A stretch of 64,000 bases of DNA from an uncultured Eubacteriales bacterium (GTDB lineage Bacteria > Bacillota > Clostridia > Oscillospirales > Oscillospiraceae). Positions within the stretch are counted from its first letter, which is position 1; every line of letters starts with the position of its first letter. A program made the translations under genes and the position numbers. Below are positions 48,141 through 56,178 of the stretch, piece after piece. The stretch is taken from contig USEU01000001.1 in NCBI GenBank assembly GCA_900553805.1, positions 62,001 through 126,000 of the forward strand, given 5' to 3'. The notes beneath the pieces are model-generated. The model was not told the DNA's origin and ran no database searches. It saw only the letters and a list, made by a program, of their open reading frames with translations.

Positions 48141-48734
48141 CTACTGTCTGAGCAGGATCTCATTGTTCCCCGGCTGCCGCATGGCGTACAGCGCTTCAAA
48201 CTCCGCGATCACTTCTGCGCGGGGACGAACCATCCCGGGAAAATGGCTGACAAGAAGATCGGGGGCGGTCAGCCTTTTGAGAACCGCAAGCAGATCATGC
48301 ACCAGCTGGACGCTGAATGTGTATGCCCCATTTTTCGTTTTGCAGTACAGCGCGTCCCCGACGAAGGCATAGCGCCCCTCCACTTCCAGCCCCAGGCAGC
48401 CTTTGCAGTGGCTGGAGGGGAGCGGGAAGAGATGCAGCGCACCGAAATATAGATCCCCGTTTACCATTGTCCCTATTCCTGTATGCCGCTGCGTTTCACC
48501 GGAAACGTAGAGATTCTGAATGTGAAGCTTTTGCAGATTTCCGGTGTGATCCTTATGAAAATGGGAGAGAACAATATTGTATTTTCCGGTCAGGCACGCG
48601 ATTGCCTGCGGGTCATTTCCAACATCATACAGCCATATCTCCGTGCCGTCCCGGATGATTCCAATATCCGCCGAGAGGGGATCCTCAGTGGCGGGGATAT
48701 AGCTGATGCTGTCGCTGATTCGGCACGTTTTCAT
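48141..48734 (-). CDS. Metallo-beta-lactamase-fold hydrolase
   Basis: A 197-residue MBL-fold protein. The metal motif S57-H58-F-H60-K-D62-H63 is complete, with later ligands in SSHCKG, FVGDALY (Asp) and SHFPG (His). It is short for a glyoxalase II or lactonase and the substrate is unknown. ATG 48734 has GGAGG at 9-bp spacing; an ATG two codons earlier is too close to the site. A 21-codon reading frame and terminator lie just upstream on the same strand. Confidence 0.82.
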   Translation of the reverse strand: MKTCRISDSISYIPATEDPLSADIGIIRDGTEIWLYDVGNDPQAIACLTGKYNIVLSHFHKDHTGNLQKLHIQNLYVSGETQRHTGIGTMVNGDLYFGALHLFPLPSSHCKGCLGLEVEGRYAFVGDALYCKTKNGAYTFSVQLVHDLLAVLKRLTAPDLLVSHFPGMVRPRAEVIAEFEALYAMRQPGNNEILLRQ

Positions 48735-48771
48735 ATCCATTGTCCTCCATTAAGCTCATACATACCTCCCC

Positions 48772-48802
48772 AAAAACAAAAAGTGCAGACCGAAGTCTGC
48801 AC
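48772..48802 (-). terminator. Terminator/attenuator between the 21-codon frame and the MBL gene
   Basis: GTGCAGAC-CGAA-GTCTGCAC hairpin; on the minus strand a TTTTTGTTTTTGG tract follows at once. It would end the short transcript before the MBL gene unless bypassed. Confidence 0.85.
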
Positions 48803-48828
48803 GGTTTCTGTACGGGTCCTGTCAAAAG

Positions 48829-48894
48829 TCAGACGCAGAAACACGGAGCGGCGCATCGGGCAAAATACGGCATATTGTGCATCATGGACATCAT
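48829..48894 (-). CDS. Short Met/Cys-rich reading frame (possible leader peptide)
   Basis: Twenty-one codons starting MMSMMHNMPYF and ending CAAPCFCV. AAAGGAG precedes the first ATG, a promoter lies at 48926-48954 and a terminator at 48772-48802. Five of the first eight residues are Met, and three Cys sit in the last eight. It may be a leader peptide controlling the MBL gene or a small secreted or metal-binding peptide. It may also be chance within a small RNA. Confidence 0.45.
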   Translation of the reverse strand: MMSMMHNMPYFARCAAPCFCV

Positions 48895-48925
48895 AAATTC
48901 CCGCTCCTTTCAATTTCTTGGCCAT

Positions 48926-48954
48926 ATGGTAGCATATTCCAAAAAGCTTGTCAA
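48926..48954 (-). promoter_or_regulatory. Promoter of the leader frame / MBL gene
   Basis: On the minus strand TTGACA (48954-48949), 17-bp spacer, TACCAT (48931-48926). It lies just beyond the rpmF terminator. Confidence 0.7.
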
Positions 48955-48966
48955 TAGCCCGTAAAA

Positions 48967-49007
48967 CGGAAAAAGAGGAAGGTTTGGAACCTTCCTCTGC
49001 GTTTTCC
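48967..49007 (-). terminator. Terminator of the yceD-rpmF operon
   Basis: GGAAAAAGAGGAAGGTT pairs with AACCTTCCTCT and TTTTCC; on the minus strand GTTTTA follows. Confidence 0.8.
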
Positions 49008-49016
49008 GCTTTTGCC

Positions 49017-49202
49017 TTACTCAGCCTCAACGGCCACGACCTGACGGCCATTGTAGGTGCCGCAAGCCTTGCAAGCTCTGTGGGGCATGACGGGTTCACC
49101 GCACTTGGGGCAAACCGAGACGCTGGGAGCGGAGAGCTTCCAGTTGGAGCCACGGCGCTTATCGCGGCGAGCCTTGGACACTTTACACTTAGGGACAGCC
49201 AT
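49017..49202 (-). CDS. rpmF: Ribosomal protein L32
   Basis: A 61-residue L32. MAVPKCKVSKARRDKRR opens it, followed by a zinc ribbon CPKCGE ... CKACGTYNGR. It follows yceD by 50 bp, a standard pairing. Confidence 0.96.
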   Translation of the reverse strand: MAVPKCKVSKARRDKRRGSNWKLSAPSVSVCPKCGEPVMPHRACKACGTYNGRQVVAVEAE

Positions 49203-49252
49203 GGTGACACCTCCTTGGTAAAACTGCTTTTAACACAGCATCAAATATGGAT

Positions 49253-49753
49253 TTACTCTGCAAGAAACTGCCTTAAAGCAGCCAGTCGGGGATCCAGTTC
49301 CTTTTCGCAGGTGCATTTTCCGTCGTTCAGGTTTTTGCCGCAGCGCGGGCACAAACCCTTGCAATCTTCCTTGCACAGCAGCTTGGAATCCAGATTCAGC
49401 ACGAACACCGTCCGCACAATATCATCCAAATCGGCGCTGTCTCCCACGAGAGGGAATACCCACTCATCTTCATTCTCTTCGCTTGCCAGCTCCGTTACCA
49501 GCACCACATCGATGGGAAAATCGATGTCACGGGTGAATTCCGCGGCGCAGCGGTCGCAGATGCCGTGAATGGTGGTGGTGACGCTGCCCTTCATCAGCAG
49601 GACGCCCGCGGTATTTCGTACCACGCCCTGAGCCAGTACCGGCTCGGACACCGGGCAGCTGATGCCGTAGCGAAGATTGCTGAGATCTACGCTGGTGGAG
49701 AAAGGAACGCTTGCACCGGGGCTGTCAATGATCTTCGATAGCCCAAGCAGCAT
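49253..49753 (-). CDS. YceD-family (DUF177) protein
   Basis: A 166-residue DUF177/YceD protein. A Cys pair CDRCAAEF lies near residue 80, and a Cys cluster CKEDCKGLCPRCGKNLNDG near residue 130, both likely zinc-binding. The family sits next to rpmF and has been linked to 23S rRNA maturation. ATG 49753 follows GAGGAGGGG; upstream in-frame codons lack such a site. Confidence 0.9.
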   Translation of the reverse strand: MLLGLSKIIDSPGASVPFSTSVDLSNLRYGISCPVSEPVLAQGVVRNTAGVLLMKGSVTTTIHGICDRCAAEFTRDIDFPIDVVLVTELASEENEDEWVFPLVGDSADLDDIVRTVFVLNLDSKLLCKEDCKGLCPRCGKNLNDGKCTCEKELDPRLAALRQFLAE

Positions 49754-49860
49754 ACTTTTCCCCTCCTCGCAGTCATGCTTAGATATTATATAGGGTAAAT
49801 CGGATTTTGTCAAACATTATTTTTGTATTTTTTCCGGGGGAGAGAGCATCCCGTCCAAAA

Positions 49861-49899
49861 AAGGAAAATTCCGAAAATGGGCAAGGTGCCCATTTTCGG
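49861..49899 (-). terminator. Terminator of the Spo0A-like gene
   Basis: CCGAAAATGGGCA pairs perfectly with TGCCCATTTTCGG; on the minus strand AATTTTCCTT follows. Confidence 0.8.
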
Positions 49900-49911
49900 A
49901 ATCGTGTAGCC

Positions 49912-50679
49912 TCAGCGCTCCGTTGTGTTGTGGAACTGCCGCTCTGCTTCCATCTTAAGACGCAGATCCTCTGCCAGTGTTGAAATCACAGTGCCGTTGC
50001 TGATCTGCCGCGTGCCGCTGTTGGGGTCGACGGGGAACAGTTTATCCCACAGCTGGCCGTTGCTTTTCTTGCAAGCGGCGGCAATGGCAGTGCGCAGGCA
50101 GTGCTCCACCTGGAGCGAGGTGCCGCCGAAGCGACGCCCCAAGCGGGGATACAGATCCTTCGTCAAGGAGATCTCCGGCTCGTCAAGGGCGATGAGAACC
50201 GCCTCCTGCAAGAATTTACTGCCCTGATGACGGGGAGAGAACATCAGGGCCCTGGTTTGCTCGGCAATGTAGGTTTTTGGATCAATCGGCCGGGCCGGCC
50301 GTGGATTCAGCCTTTTGGTCAAATCCCTCACCCGCTGAGAAACAGCGGATGGATCGCAGGGCTTGCGCATAACGTAGCCAATTCCCAGCTCCTGAGCGGT
50401 CTCCTGGACGTAGTCGTTGAAGAAACGGGTCACAGCCACCACCATCGGTCGTAATCCGGCATCGCGAATACCGTGTAAGAGGGTGATGCCGTCCAGCTCG
50501 GTCAGCATCAGATCCAGAACAACGATTTTTGGCTTGACCTCAACAGCTACCTCCAGCGCCTGCTTTCCGCTGCAGCATTGGACGATATTATAGGCGTCGG
50601 AAAGCGCCTCGTCCAGAGCCTGCCGGAACTCATCACTGTTGTCTGCGATCATCAATGTTAAGCAACCCAAATTCGTCAC
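49912..50679 (-). CDS. Spo0A-family response regulator
   Basis: A 255-residue two-domain regulator. The receiver (residues 1-120) has phosphoacceptor D56 in VVLDLMLTELDG, T84 and K106; only the first of the acidic pair is unusual (ADN in place of DDN). The Spo0A-type DNA-binding domain (about 145-250) has DLYPRLGRRFGGTSLQVEHC and LRTAIAAACKKSN. It is more diverged than typical Spo0A in the recognition region, so it may be a paralogue. The start is a GTG at 50679, with a TTG three codons later as an alternative. Two Spo0A-box-like sites precede its promoter. Confidence 0.85.
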   Translation of the reverse strand: MTNLGCLTLMIADNSDEFRQALDEALSDAYNIVQCCSGKQALEVAVEVKPKIVVLDLMLTELDGITLLHGIRDAGLRPMVVAVTRFFNDYVQETAQELGIGYVMRKPCDPSAVSQRVRDLTKRLNPRPARPIDPKTYIAEQTRALMFSPRHQGSKFLQEAVLIALDEPEISLTKDLYPRLGRRFGGTSLQVEHCLRTAIAAACKKSNGQLWDKLFPVDPNSGTRQISNGTVISTLAEDLRLKMEAERQFHNTTER

Positions 50680-50713
50680 ACCTTTGCAGAGAGGTTAATC
50701 TTATCACAATAAG

Positions 50714-50742
50714 AGAATAACACAAACTTCAAAATATTTCAA
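50714..50742 (-). promoter_or_regulatory. Promoter of the Spo0A-like gene
   Basis: On the minus strand TTGAAA (50742-50737), 17-bp spacer, TATTCT (50719-50714). Confidence 0.65.
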
Positions 50743-50752
50743 TTCATATAAA

Positions 50753-50770
50753 ATCGACAATTATCGACAA
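50753..50770 (-). promoter_or_regulatory. Tandem 0A-box-like sites
   Basis: TTGTCGAT occurs twice on the minus strand (50770-50763 and 50760-50753), exactly 10 bp apart and just upstream of the -35. The Spo0A box is TGTCGAA; pairs at one-turn spacing bind Spo0A dimers. Confidence 0.65.
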
Positions 50771-50837
50771 AACTTGGCTCTCTGCAAAAAAGTGGACTGA
50801 TCAAATGTTTTCGGGCGGGGGCGTTTCCGGGCAGCCG

Positions 50838-50879
50838 AAAAAGGGGGCCGCCTTGCAGTTGCTCGGCGGCCCCCTTTGG
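50838..50879 (-). terminator. Terminator of htrA
   Basis: AAAGGGGGCCGCC pairs with GGCGGCCCCCTTT; on the minus strand TTTTTC follows the stem. Confidence 0.85.
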
Positions 50880-50897
50880 GACATTGTAGACTTGTTA

Positions 50898-52244
50898 TCA
50901 GCCAACCTGGTTTCCGCCAAAGAAGAACTTGTACCACTCGTCATAGTCGCCGTTCTGCGGCTGCGTGGGTTCCACCGTGCTGGATGAGGACTGAGTATCC
51001 CGGGGCTTCTCGTCCAGGGTGATATCCATGGTCATCCGTTCGCCGGAGCGAATGACAGTGATGGTGGTGGTGTCGCCCGCCTTGAAGCGGCGCAGAACAC
51101 GGGTCAGTTCGGTCCTGTTGGAGATATCGGTATCGCCCAGGCCGATGATGATATCCTTGGGCTGAACACCGGCCCGGTCGGCCGCGCCGCCGTCCTCAAC
51201 GCTGTTCACGTAAGCGCCGGTGGGCATACCATACAGCTTGGCAGCGGCAGCGTCGGTATCCGTCACCGTTACGCCCAGATAAGCGCCGGTCACATAGCCG
51301 TACTCCTGCAGGTCGTCAATGATGCTCATCACGTCGTCAATGGGGATGGCAAAGCTGATGCCCTCGATGGACGCGCCGGAGGAGGTGGTGCCGGAATACT
51401 TGGCGGAGGTGATGCCTACCACCTCGCCGTACATATTGAACAGCGGGCCGCCGGAGTTGCCGGAGTTGATGGCGGCGTCGGTCTGGATCATGTTGATGGT
51501 GGAGTTATCGGTGGTGACCTGACGATCCTTGCCGCTGACATAGCCAACGGTCAGCGTAGCGGTGAGGGAACCCAGGGGATTGCCGATGGCGCACACCATG
51601 TCGCCGATGGCCAGCTTGTCGCTGCTGCCCAGCTTCACGGCGGGCAGGCCGGTGGCCTCGACCTTCAGCAGTGCCACGTCGTTCAGCGAATCGGAGCCGA
51701 TGACCTTGGCTGTGTATTCATCCCCGGTGGACAGGGTCACGGTGACATCCGTCGCGCCCTCTACCACATGGCGGTTGGTAACAACGTAGCCGTCGTCGGA
51801 AATGATGAAGCCGGAGCCGCTGGAGGTTCCCTCGCGGGTCTGGCCGTAAACGGTGGACCGAACGGTGCTGGAAACGGCAACCACACTCTTGGCGTTGTTT
51901 TCATACACCATCCGGGGAGTCTGAGTGCCCTCGGGGGAGACGGCATAGGTAACGTTGGTTGCAGAGACGGAGCCGGAATTACCCAGGGCACCCAGCTGCT
52001 GCTGCATGGAGCTGATGGAGGCGGTTGCCTCCTGCATCTTATCCTCCCACTTGTTATTGACGGCGGCATAGGTCAGGCCGCAGCTGCCGACCACCAGTGC
52101 CAGCGCCAGGACAGCGCTGACTGCCTTGCGCAGACCGAAGCGGTGCTTGGGCTGATTTTCGGGTGCGGAGGGCTGGGTATTGTTTTTGGGTTCAAATTCC
52201 TCGGTGATGTTATCTTCCGAGTGGTTGTTATCAAAGGTCTCCAT
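50898..52244 (-). CDS. HtrA/DegP-type serine protease with PDZ domain
   Basis: A 448-residue S1C protease. An N-terminal cytoplasmic tail (1-38) precedes one membrane helix (about 39-61), a short coiled linker, the protease domain with H159 (TNRHVV), D189 (NDVALL) and S264 (NSGNSGGPLF), and one PDZ domain at about 325-410. A low-complexity tail ends the protein. It degrades misfolded proteins outside the membrane. AGGAGG precedes the ATG. Confidence 0.94.
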   Translation of the reverse strand: METFDNNHSEDNITEEFEPKNNTQPSAPENQPKHRFGLRKAVSAVLALALVVGSCGLTYAAVNNKWEDKMQEATASISSMQQQLGALGNSGSVSATNVTYAVSPEGTQTPRMVYENNAKSVVAVSSTVRSTVYGQTREGTSSGSGFIISDDGYVVTNRHVVEGATDVTVTLSTGDEYTAKVIGSDSLNDVALLKVEATGLPAVKLGSSDKLAIGDMVCAIGNPLGSLTATLTVGYVSGKDRQVTTDNSTINMIQTDAAINSGNSGGPLFNMYGEVVGITSAKYSGTTSSGASIEGISFAIPIDDVMSIIDDLQEYGYVTGAYLGVTVTDTDAAAAKLYGMPTGAYVNSVEDGGAADRAGVQPKDIIIGLGDTDISNRTELTRVLRRFKAGDTTTITVIRSGERMTMDITLDEKPRDTQSSSSTVEPTQPQNGDYDEWYKFFFGGNQVG

Positions 52245-52417
52245 AGAGGTTCCTCCTTGCGTTTTATTTGTTTATACCATAACCCCCACTTATGAAAAAA
52301 ATATGTACTCAAAAATAACGGTTTATAAAAATTGGATTTTTTGGTGACACTACGGGGCGTATGCCTGATTATCGCCCATCCGCTATCTTTCCCTGCTTCC
52401 GTCGGCGCTGTCAGGAA

Positions 52418-52447
52418 CAGAGGGAACCGCGGCGGTTCCCTCTGTTT
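52418..52447. terminator. Bidirectional hairpin terminator
   Basis: A perfect CAGAGGGAACCGC/GCGGTTCCCTCTG stem, with TTTC on the plus strand. It follows the DUF1540 gene on the minus strand. Confidence 0.65.
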
Positions 52448-52458
52448 CACGGGCAATT

Positions 52459-52623
52459 TTATTTCTTCCGGAAGCTCTTGCAGTCGGTACACTGATCCAT
52501 GGTGGGGTTGGCCTCGTGAGTGCCTACCAGAATCTTATCCAAGGAGCAGTAATTTTCGCTGGCGCAGTGGTTCGCGCACTCCTGGACGGTGCATTCAACG
52601 CATTTGTTGGCATGACAGTTCAT
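52459..52623 (-). CDS. DUF1540-family Cys-rich protein
   Basis: A 54-residue protein with eight Cys residues: MNCHANKCVECTVQECANHC, ENYC and CTDC. Spacing fits DUF1540, small Cys-rich proteins common in Clostridia and often produced in sporulating cells. ATG 52623 follows AAGGAGG with 8-bp spacing. Function is unknown; metal binding is likely. Confidence 0.88.
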   Translation of the reverse strand: MNCHANKCVECTVQECANHCASENYCSLDKILVGTHEANPTMDQCTDCKSFRKK

Positions 52624-52761
52624 ACATTTTCCCTCCTTCTTTTGGTTTCGAGAGTAGTATGGACGGATTGTCCCGGAATATACCCACAGCAAAATCCATA
52701 AAAGCCGGAAAGAATCTTCCAAACTTTTTTTACCGTCTTGCTTTTTGCTTGAAATTCTGTT

Positions 52762-53511
52762 ATGATTGGCGTACAAGCCAGTGGCATACGAGCCGAAAAG
52801 GAGGAGATTGTTACGGCACTTACCAATGTCAGCGAACCCACCCGCCAGAGGATTTTGCAGGTGTGTGTTCGCCTGTTCCTGGAAAAGGGATATAAAAAGA
52901 CAACCATGAGCGAAATCCTGCGGGAAAGCAGTGCGTCAAACAGCAGCTTTCAAAACATATTTCATACCAAGGACGGTGTTCTTTTTGAACTGGTGGAGTT
53001 CATGTTTTCCAATCAGTTCAGCATGGCTCGCGCCATCACCGGGAATTTGCCCCCGGTGTGCGTTTACGCGGCGGAGACAGCCATTCAGCTGACCCTCACG
53101 GAGCTGAATGAAAATTTAAGGGAAATTTACATTGAGGCCTATACCCAGCCAAACATCGTGGATTACATCCAGCGCCATACGGCACGGGAGCTGGAGGTGA
53201 TTTTCGGCCCTTACCTGCCGGAGTTGAGCGGCGAGGATTTTTACCTGCTGGACATCGGCTCCTCCGGCATGATGCGCAGCTACATGGCGCACCCCTGCAA
53301 TGAAGAATTGACGCTGGAAAAGAAAATATCCGGCTTCCTGAACCTCACCCTCCGTGCCTACAATGTGCCCCGGGAGGAGGCGGAAAAGGCCATTGCCTTT
53401 GTTGCTTCCCTGGACATCCGTAAAATTGCCGAGGGGGTCATGCACCAGCTCCTCCAGGCGCTGATGATGAAATATCAGTTTACATTGGGCGGCAGTGCCG
53501 CCGGACAATAA
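52762..53511 (+). CDS. TetR-family transcriptional regulator
   Basis: A TetR regulator of up to 249 residues. The helix-turn-helix is at about residues 28-75 (RQRILQVCVRLFLEKGYKKT, then MSEILRESSASNSSFQNIF). The C-terminal ligand domain is helical and unassigned. The start is unresolved: ATG 52762 overlaps a likely -10 (TATGAT, with TTGCTT 17 bp upstream), while the only strong Shine-Dalgarno, AAGGAGG, precedes an in-frame ATT at 52807. Start at 52762 is given as the longest form. A secreted-protein gene follows. Confidence 0.85.
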   Translation: MIGVQASGIRAEKEEIVTALTNVSEPTRQRILQVCVRLFLEKGYKKTTMSEILRESSASNSSFQNIFHTKDGVLFELVEFMFSNQFSMARAITGNLPPVCVYAAETAIQLTLTELNENLREIYIEAYTQPNIVDYIQRHTARELEVIFGPYLPELSGEDFYLLDIGSSGMMRSYMAHPCNEELTLEKKISGFLNLTLRAYNVPREEAEKAIAFVASLDIRKIAEGVMHQLLQALMMKYQFTLGGSAAGQ

Positions 53512-53631
53512 CGCACCGGACTTGTACCCATACGTTGGGTTTTTGACCCGCCCGGTTCAATACCACGCAGAAACCGGTTTGCCCCTACAAGACGATACCC
53601 GTAACCATCCCACCAAAAGGAGAAATGCTTT

Positions 53632-55794
53632 ATGAAAAAATTCCTATCTGTCACATTGTCCCTGCTGTTGGCAGCGTCCCTGCCCCTGAGCGCTCTGGCG
53701 GAAACCTATGATCTGGCACAGGGCAGCATCACCGTGGAAGCAAAAGCGGACGGCAACCAGTATGTCTCCCAGACGGGCGGCGTACAGCAAGAACAGCAAA
53801 CCACCGATACTGTCATCCACCAGACGGACAGCGACACCACTTCTACCGATAACACCATCACCATCAAGGCGGAGGAAAACCAGACCGCTGAGGTCACCAT
53901 CTCGGACGTGAATATCGATGCGAGCGGCACCGGCAGATATGACCCCAGGTTGGGGCCGGTTGAAGGCAAGGCTGCCATCTCTGCCGAGGGAGATGGCAAC
54001 GTGACCATCGAGTTGGAAGGGGATAACACAGCCAAAAGCGGTTATTACCGTGCCGGTGTGGAGAAGGATAACGGCGGAAATCTGACCATTGCAGATGCCG
54101 ATGGGGACGGTGCGCTGGAAGCCGCTGGCGGCGAGCAAGCTGCTGGTATCGGCGGAGGAGGCGGAAGTTCCAGAGATTCCTCCAACATTACCATTGCCGG
54201 TGGAGAAATTGAAGCATTCGGCGGGGCGCAAGCTGCTGGCATCGGCGGAGGAGCGTATGGCGACGGCTCCAATATCACCATTAAGGACGGCAACGTGAAA
54301 GCAGTGGGAGGCGAGACTGCTGCTGGCAACAATGGCGGTGCCGGTATCGGCGGCGGCGCGTTCGGAGCCGGTTCCAATATCACCATTAACGGCGGCGATG
54401 TAGAGGCAATAGGCGGCGATGGCGGCGCAGGCATTGGCGGCGGAAGAGGCTACGGCTATAGTGAAACGGGCTCTGATATTACCATCACGGATGGCAATGT
54501 AATTGCACGGGGCGGCGAGGCTGCTGCTGGTATTGGCGGCGGCGTTGGTTCGGATGGCTTTGACATTACCATCGGCGGCGGCAATGTGGAAGCTGAAGGC
54601 GGAGCATGGGCTGCGGGTATTGGAGCTAGCAGCGGCGGTAGCGGCTATAACATTACCATTTCGGGAGATGCTCAGGTGAAAGCGTCCGGCGGTGAGCGTT
54701 TCGATGGCGGGAGCACAACGGCTATCAGCGGCACCCCTAACACCGCGAATCTGACCGACGGCTCCATTGCTTATTATGCTCACGGCGTGAACAAGGAAAC
54801 GACTGCTCCTGAAAAGCTGCTGCACAATGACGGCAGCGGTGCCCATACCCACACGGGCGTGACCCTGAAATCCAGCACTGCGGCAACCTGCCTGAATAAC
54901 GCAACTGTAACCTACCTGTGCAGCTGCGGCACGGAAATCACCACAGAGCTGCTGAACACCGCCCTGGGGCATAAGCTGGGGGCATATACCTCCAACAATG
55001 ATGCCACCTGTATGGCAGACGGCACGAAGACGGCTCATTGTACCAACCCCGGCTGTACCTATTACGTAACCACCACCGATGTAGGCAGCCGCAACCCCGA
55101 TAAGCACAGCTTTAGGAACTATGTTTCCAATAATGATGCCACCTGCTTTGATGCCGGACACAAGACTGCCAGCTGTGGCAATGGCTGCGGCGCAACCGAT
55201 GTAAAGATTGACGAGAATGCGCCCGCTCTGGGGCACACCTGGGGAACGTATGAATCCAATGGAGACGCCACCTGTGAGCAGGACGGCACCAAGACCGCAA
55301 AATGTGTCCGCTATGGCCAGGGCGGCTGTACCGCAACGGTCACCGTTCCCGATGCTGGAAGCAAGCTGGGACATGACTTCACGGATTACATTTACAATAA
55401 CAATGCGTCCTATACCGAAGACGGCACGGAAACCGCCCATTGCAACCACATTGGATGCAACGAAACCCACACCCGCAAGGCCGAGGGAACCCGCTGGGCG
55501 CTGTTCCAGGTCAAAGATGAAAAGGGCTGGTATGTCACCTATGCCGAGAGCAGAAGCGGCAATGTGCTGACGATTACGGTAAACCAAAATACCGCTACTC
55601 TGTCCGGCACCATTGCGGGGCTGCGTGTGCTGCAAGCCAGCGGCATTACCACCGTCATCTTTAAGACCACGGAAGCGGAATCCACCTTCCATATTGCGGA
55701 TTTGCTGCCCGGCACGAGCTATAATTTGACCCATAAAAACACCGCGGTCGATTTCACCCTGGACGGAAATGATATTGCAGCGCTGCTGAAATAA
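53632..55794 (+). CDS. Secreted beta-helix repeat protein with Cys/His C-terminal repeats
   Basis: A 720-residue secreted protein. The signal peptide is MKKFLSVTLSLLLAASLPL with ALA cleavage near residue 23. Residues about 160-360 contain at least seven repeats of the type SNITI-x-GG-x-V-x-A-x-GG followed by AAGIGGG, expected to form a parallel beta-helix. Residues about 410-620 contain four repeats of the type LGH-x-W-G-Y-x-SN-x-DATC with T-K-T-A-x-C and a Cys near the end, likely metal- or disulfide-stabilised. No LPXTG or S-layer anchor is visible. Roles in carbohydrate or surface binding are plausible; no catalytic motif is seen. Confidence 0.82.
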   Translation: MKKFLSVTLSLLLAASLPLSALAETYDLAQGSITVEAKADGNQYVSQTGGVQQEQQTTDTVIHQTDSDTTSTDNTITIKAEENQTAEVTISDVNIDASGTGRYDPRLGPVEGKAAISAEGDGNVTIELEGDNTAKSGYYRAGVEKDNGGNLTIADADGDGALEAAGGEQAAGIGGGGGSSRDSSNITIAGGEIEAFGGAQAAGIGGGAYGDGSNITIKDGNVKAVGGETAAGNNGGAGIGGGAFGAGSNITINGGDVEAIGGDGGAGIGGGRGYGYSETGSDITITDGNVIARGGEAAAGIGGGVGSDGFDITIGGGNVEAEGGAWAAGIGASSGGSGYNITISGDAQVKASGGERFDGGSTTAISGTPNTANLTDGSIAYYAHGVNKETTAPEKLLHNDGSGAHTHTGVTLKSSTAATCLNNATVTYLCSCGTEITTELLNTALGHKLGAYTSNNDATCMADGTKTAHCTNPGCTYYVTTTDVGSRNPDKHSFRNYVSNNDATCFDAGHKTASCGNGCGATDVKIDENAPALGHTWGTYESNGDATCEQDGTKTAKCVRYGQGGCTATVTVPDAGSKLGHDFTDYIYNNNASYTEDGTETAHCNHIGCNETHTRKAEGTRWALFQVKDEKGWYVTYAESRSGNVLTITVNQNTATLSGTIAGLRVLQASGITTVIFKTTEAESTFHIADLLPGTSYNLTHKNTAVDFTLDGNDIAALLK
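54115..54700 (+). repeat. Coding repeats for the Gly-rich beta-helix
   Basis: Seven degenerate units of roughly 75-90 bp, each encoding an Ile-Thr-Ile strand and an AAGIGGG turn. Such repeats are prone to copy-number change. Confidence 0.75.
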
Positions 55795-55948
55795 TCGGAA
55801 ATGCCATTGTGCGGGAGGCTCTTAGCCTCCCGCTGCGGCTTCGCCGCTCGGGTCGCCAGGTTGGCGACCCCTACAGGGGGCATTTGATTATCGAGACGTT
55901 CACATATTTTCCATTTACACAATCGTCGTGACAATCCAAAATTGATAC
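55795..55948. other. Intergenic palindromes before the thiT promoter
   Basis: GCGGGAGGCTCTTAGCCTCCCGC and GGGTCGCCAGGTTGGCGACCC form two strong stems without T-tracts. They resemble repetitive extragenic palindromes and may end the preceding transcript. Confidence 0.55.
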
Positions 55949-55976
55949 TTGACATTTTAGCGAAAATCGTTATACT
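55949..55976 (+). promoter_or_regulatory. Promoter of thiT
   Basis: TTGACA (55949-55954), 16-bp spacer, TATACT (55971-55976), placing the transcript start a few bases before the riboswitch. Confidence 0.82.
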
Positions 55977-55991
55977 GACTTTTGGACATAA

Positions 55992-56072
55992 AAACAGGGG
56001 CGCCGAAAGGCTGAGATCCGCATTGCGGAGTACCCTTTAACCTGATCCGGGTAATGCCGGCGTAGGAAGTTT
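55992..56072 (+). ncRNA. TPP riboswitch (THI element)
   Basis: The hallmark blocks occur in order: CAGGGG, AAGGCTGAGA near 56009, ACCCTTTAACCTGATC near 56032, GGGTAATGCCGGCGTAGGAA to 56069. TPP binding would favour the terminator at 56113-56146 and so shut off thiamine uptake. Confidence 0.95.
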
Positions 56073-56112
56073 GCGGAAGGTTCCAATCTTGAGTTTTCAC
56101 AAACCGTACCCG

Positions 56113-56146
56113 TGCGCCTGTAATTTTTACAGGCGCATTTTGTTTT
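56113..56146 (+). terminator. Riboswitch expression-platform terminator
   Basis: TGCGCCTGTAA pairs perfectly with TTACAGGCGCA and is followed by TTTTGTTTTT, 33 bp before the thiT start. Confidence 0.88.
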
Positions 56147-56178
56147 TGTGTACTATTATTTCAAGGAGCAATTTCCTT

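Noticed and set aside
54115-54700. CRISPR-like array
   Set aside because: The repeats are in-frame coding units of the beta-helix with no constant repeat and unique spacer structure. No CRISPR array or cas gene was seen in the window.
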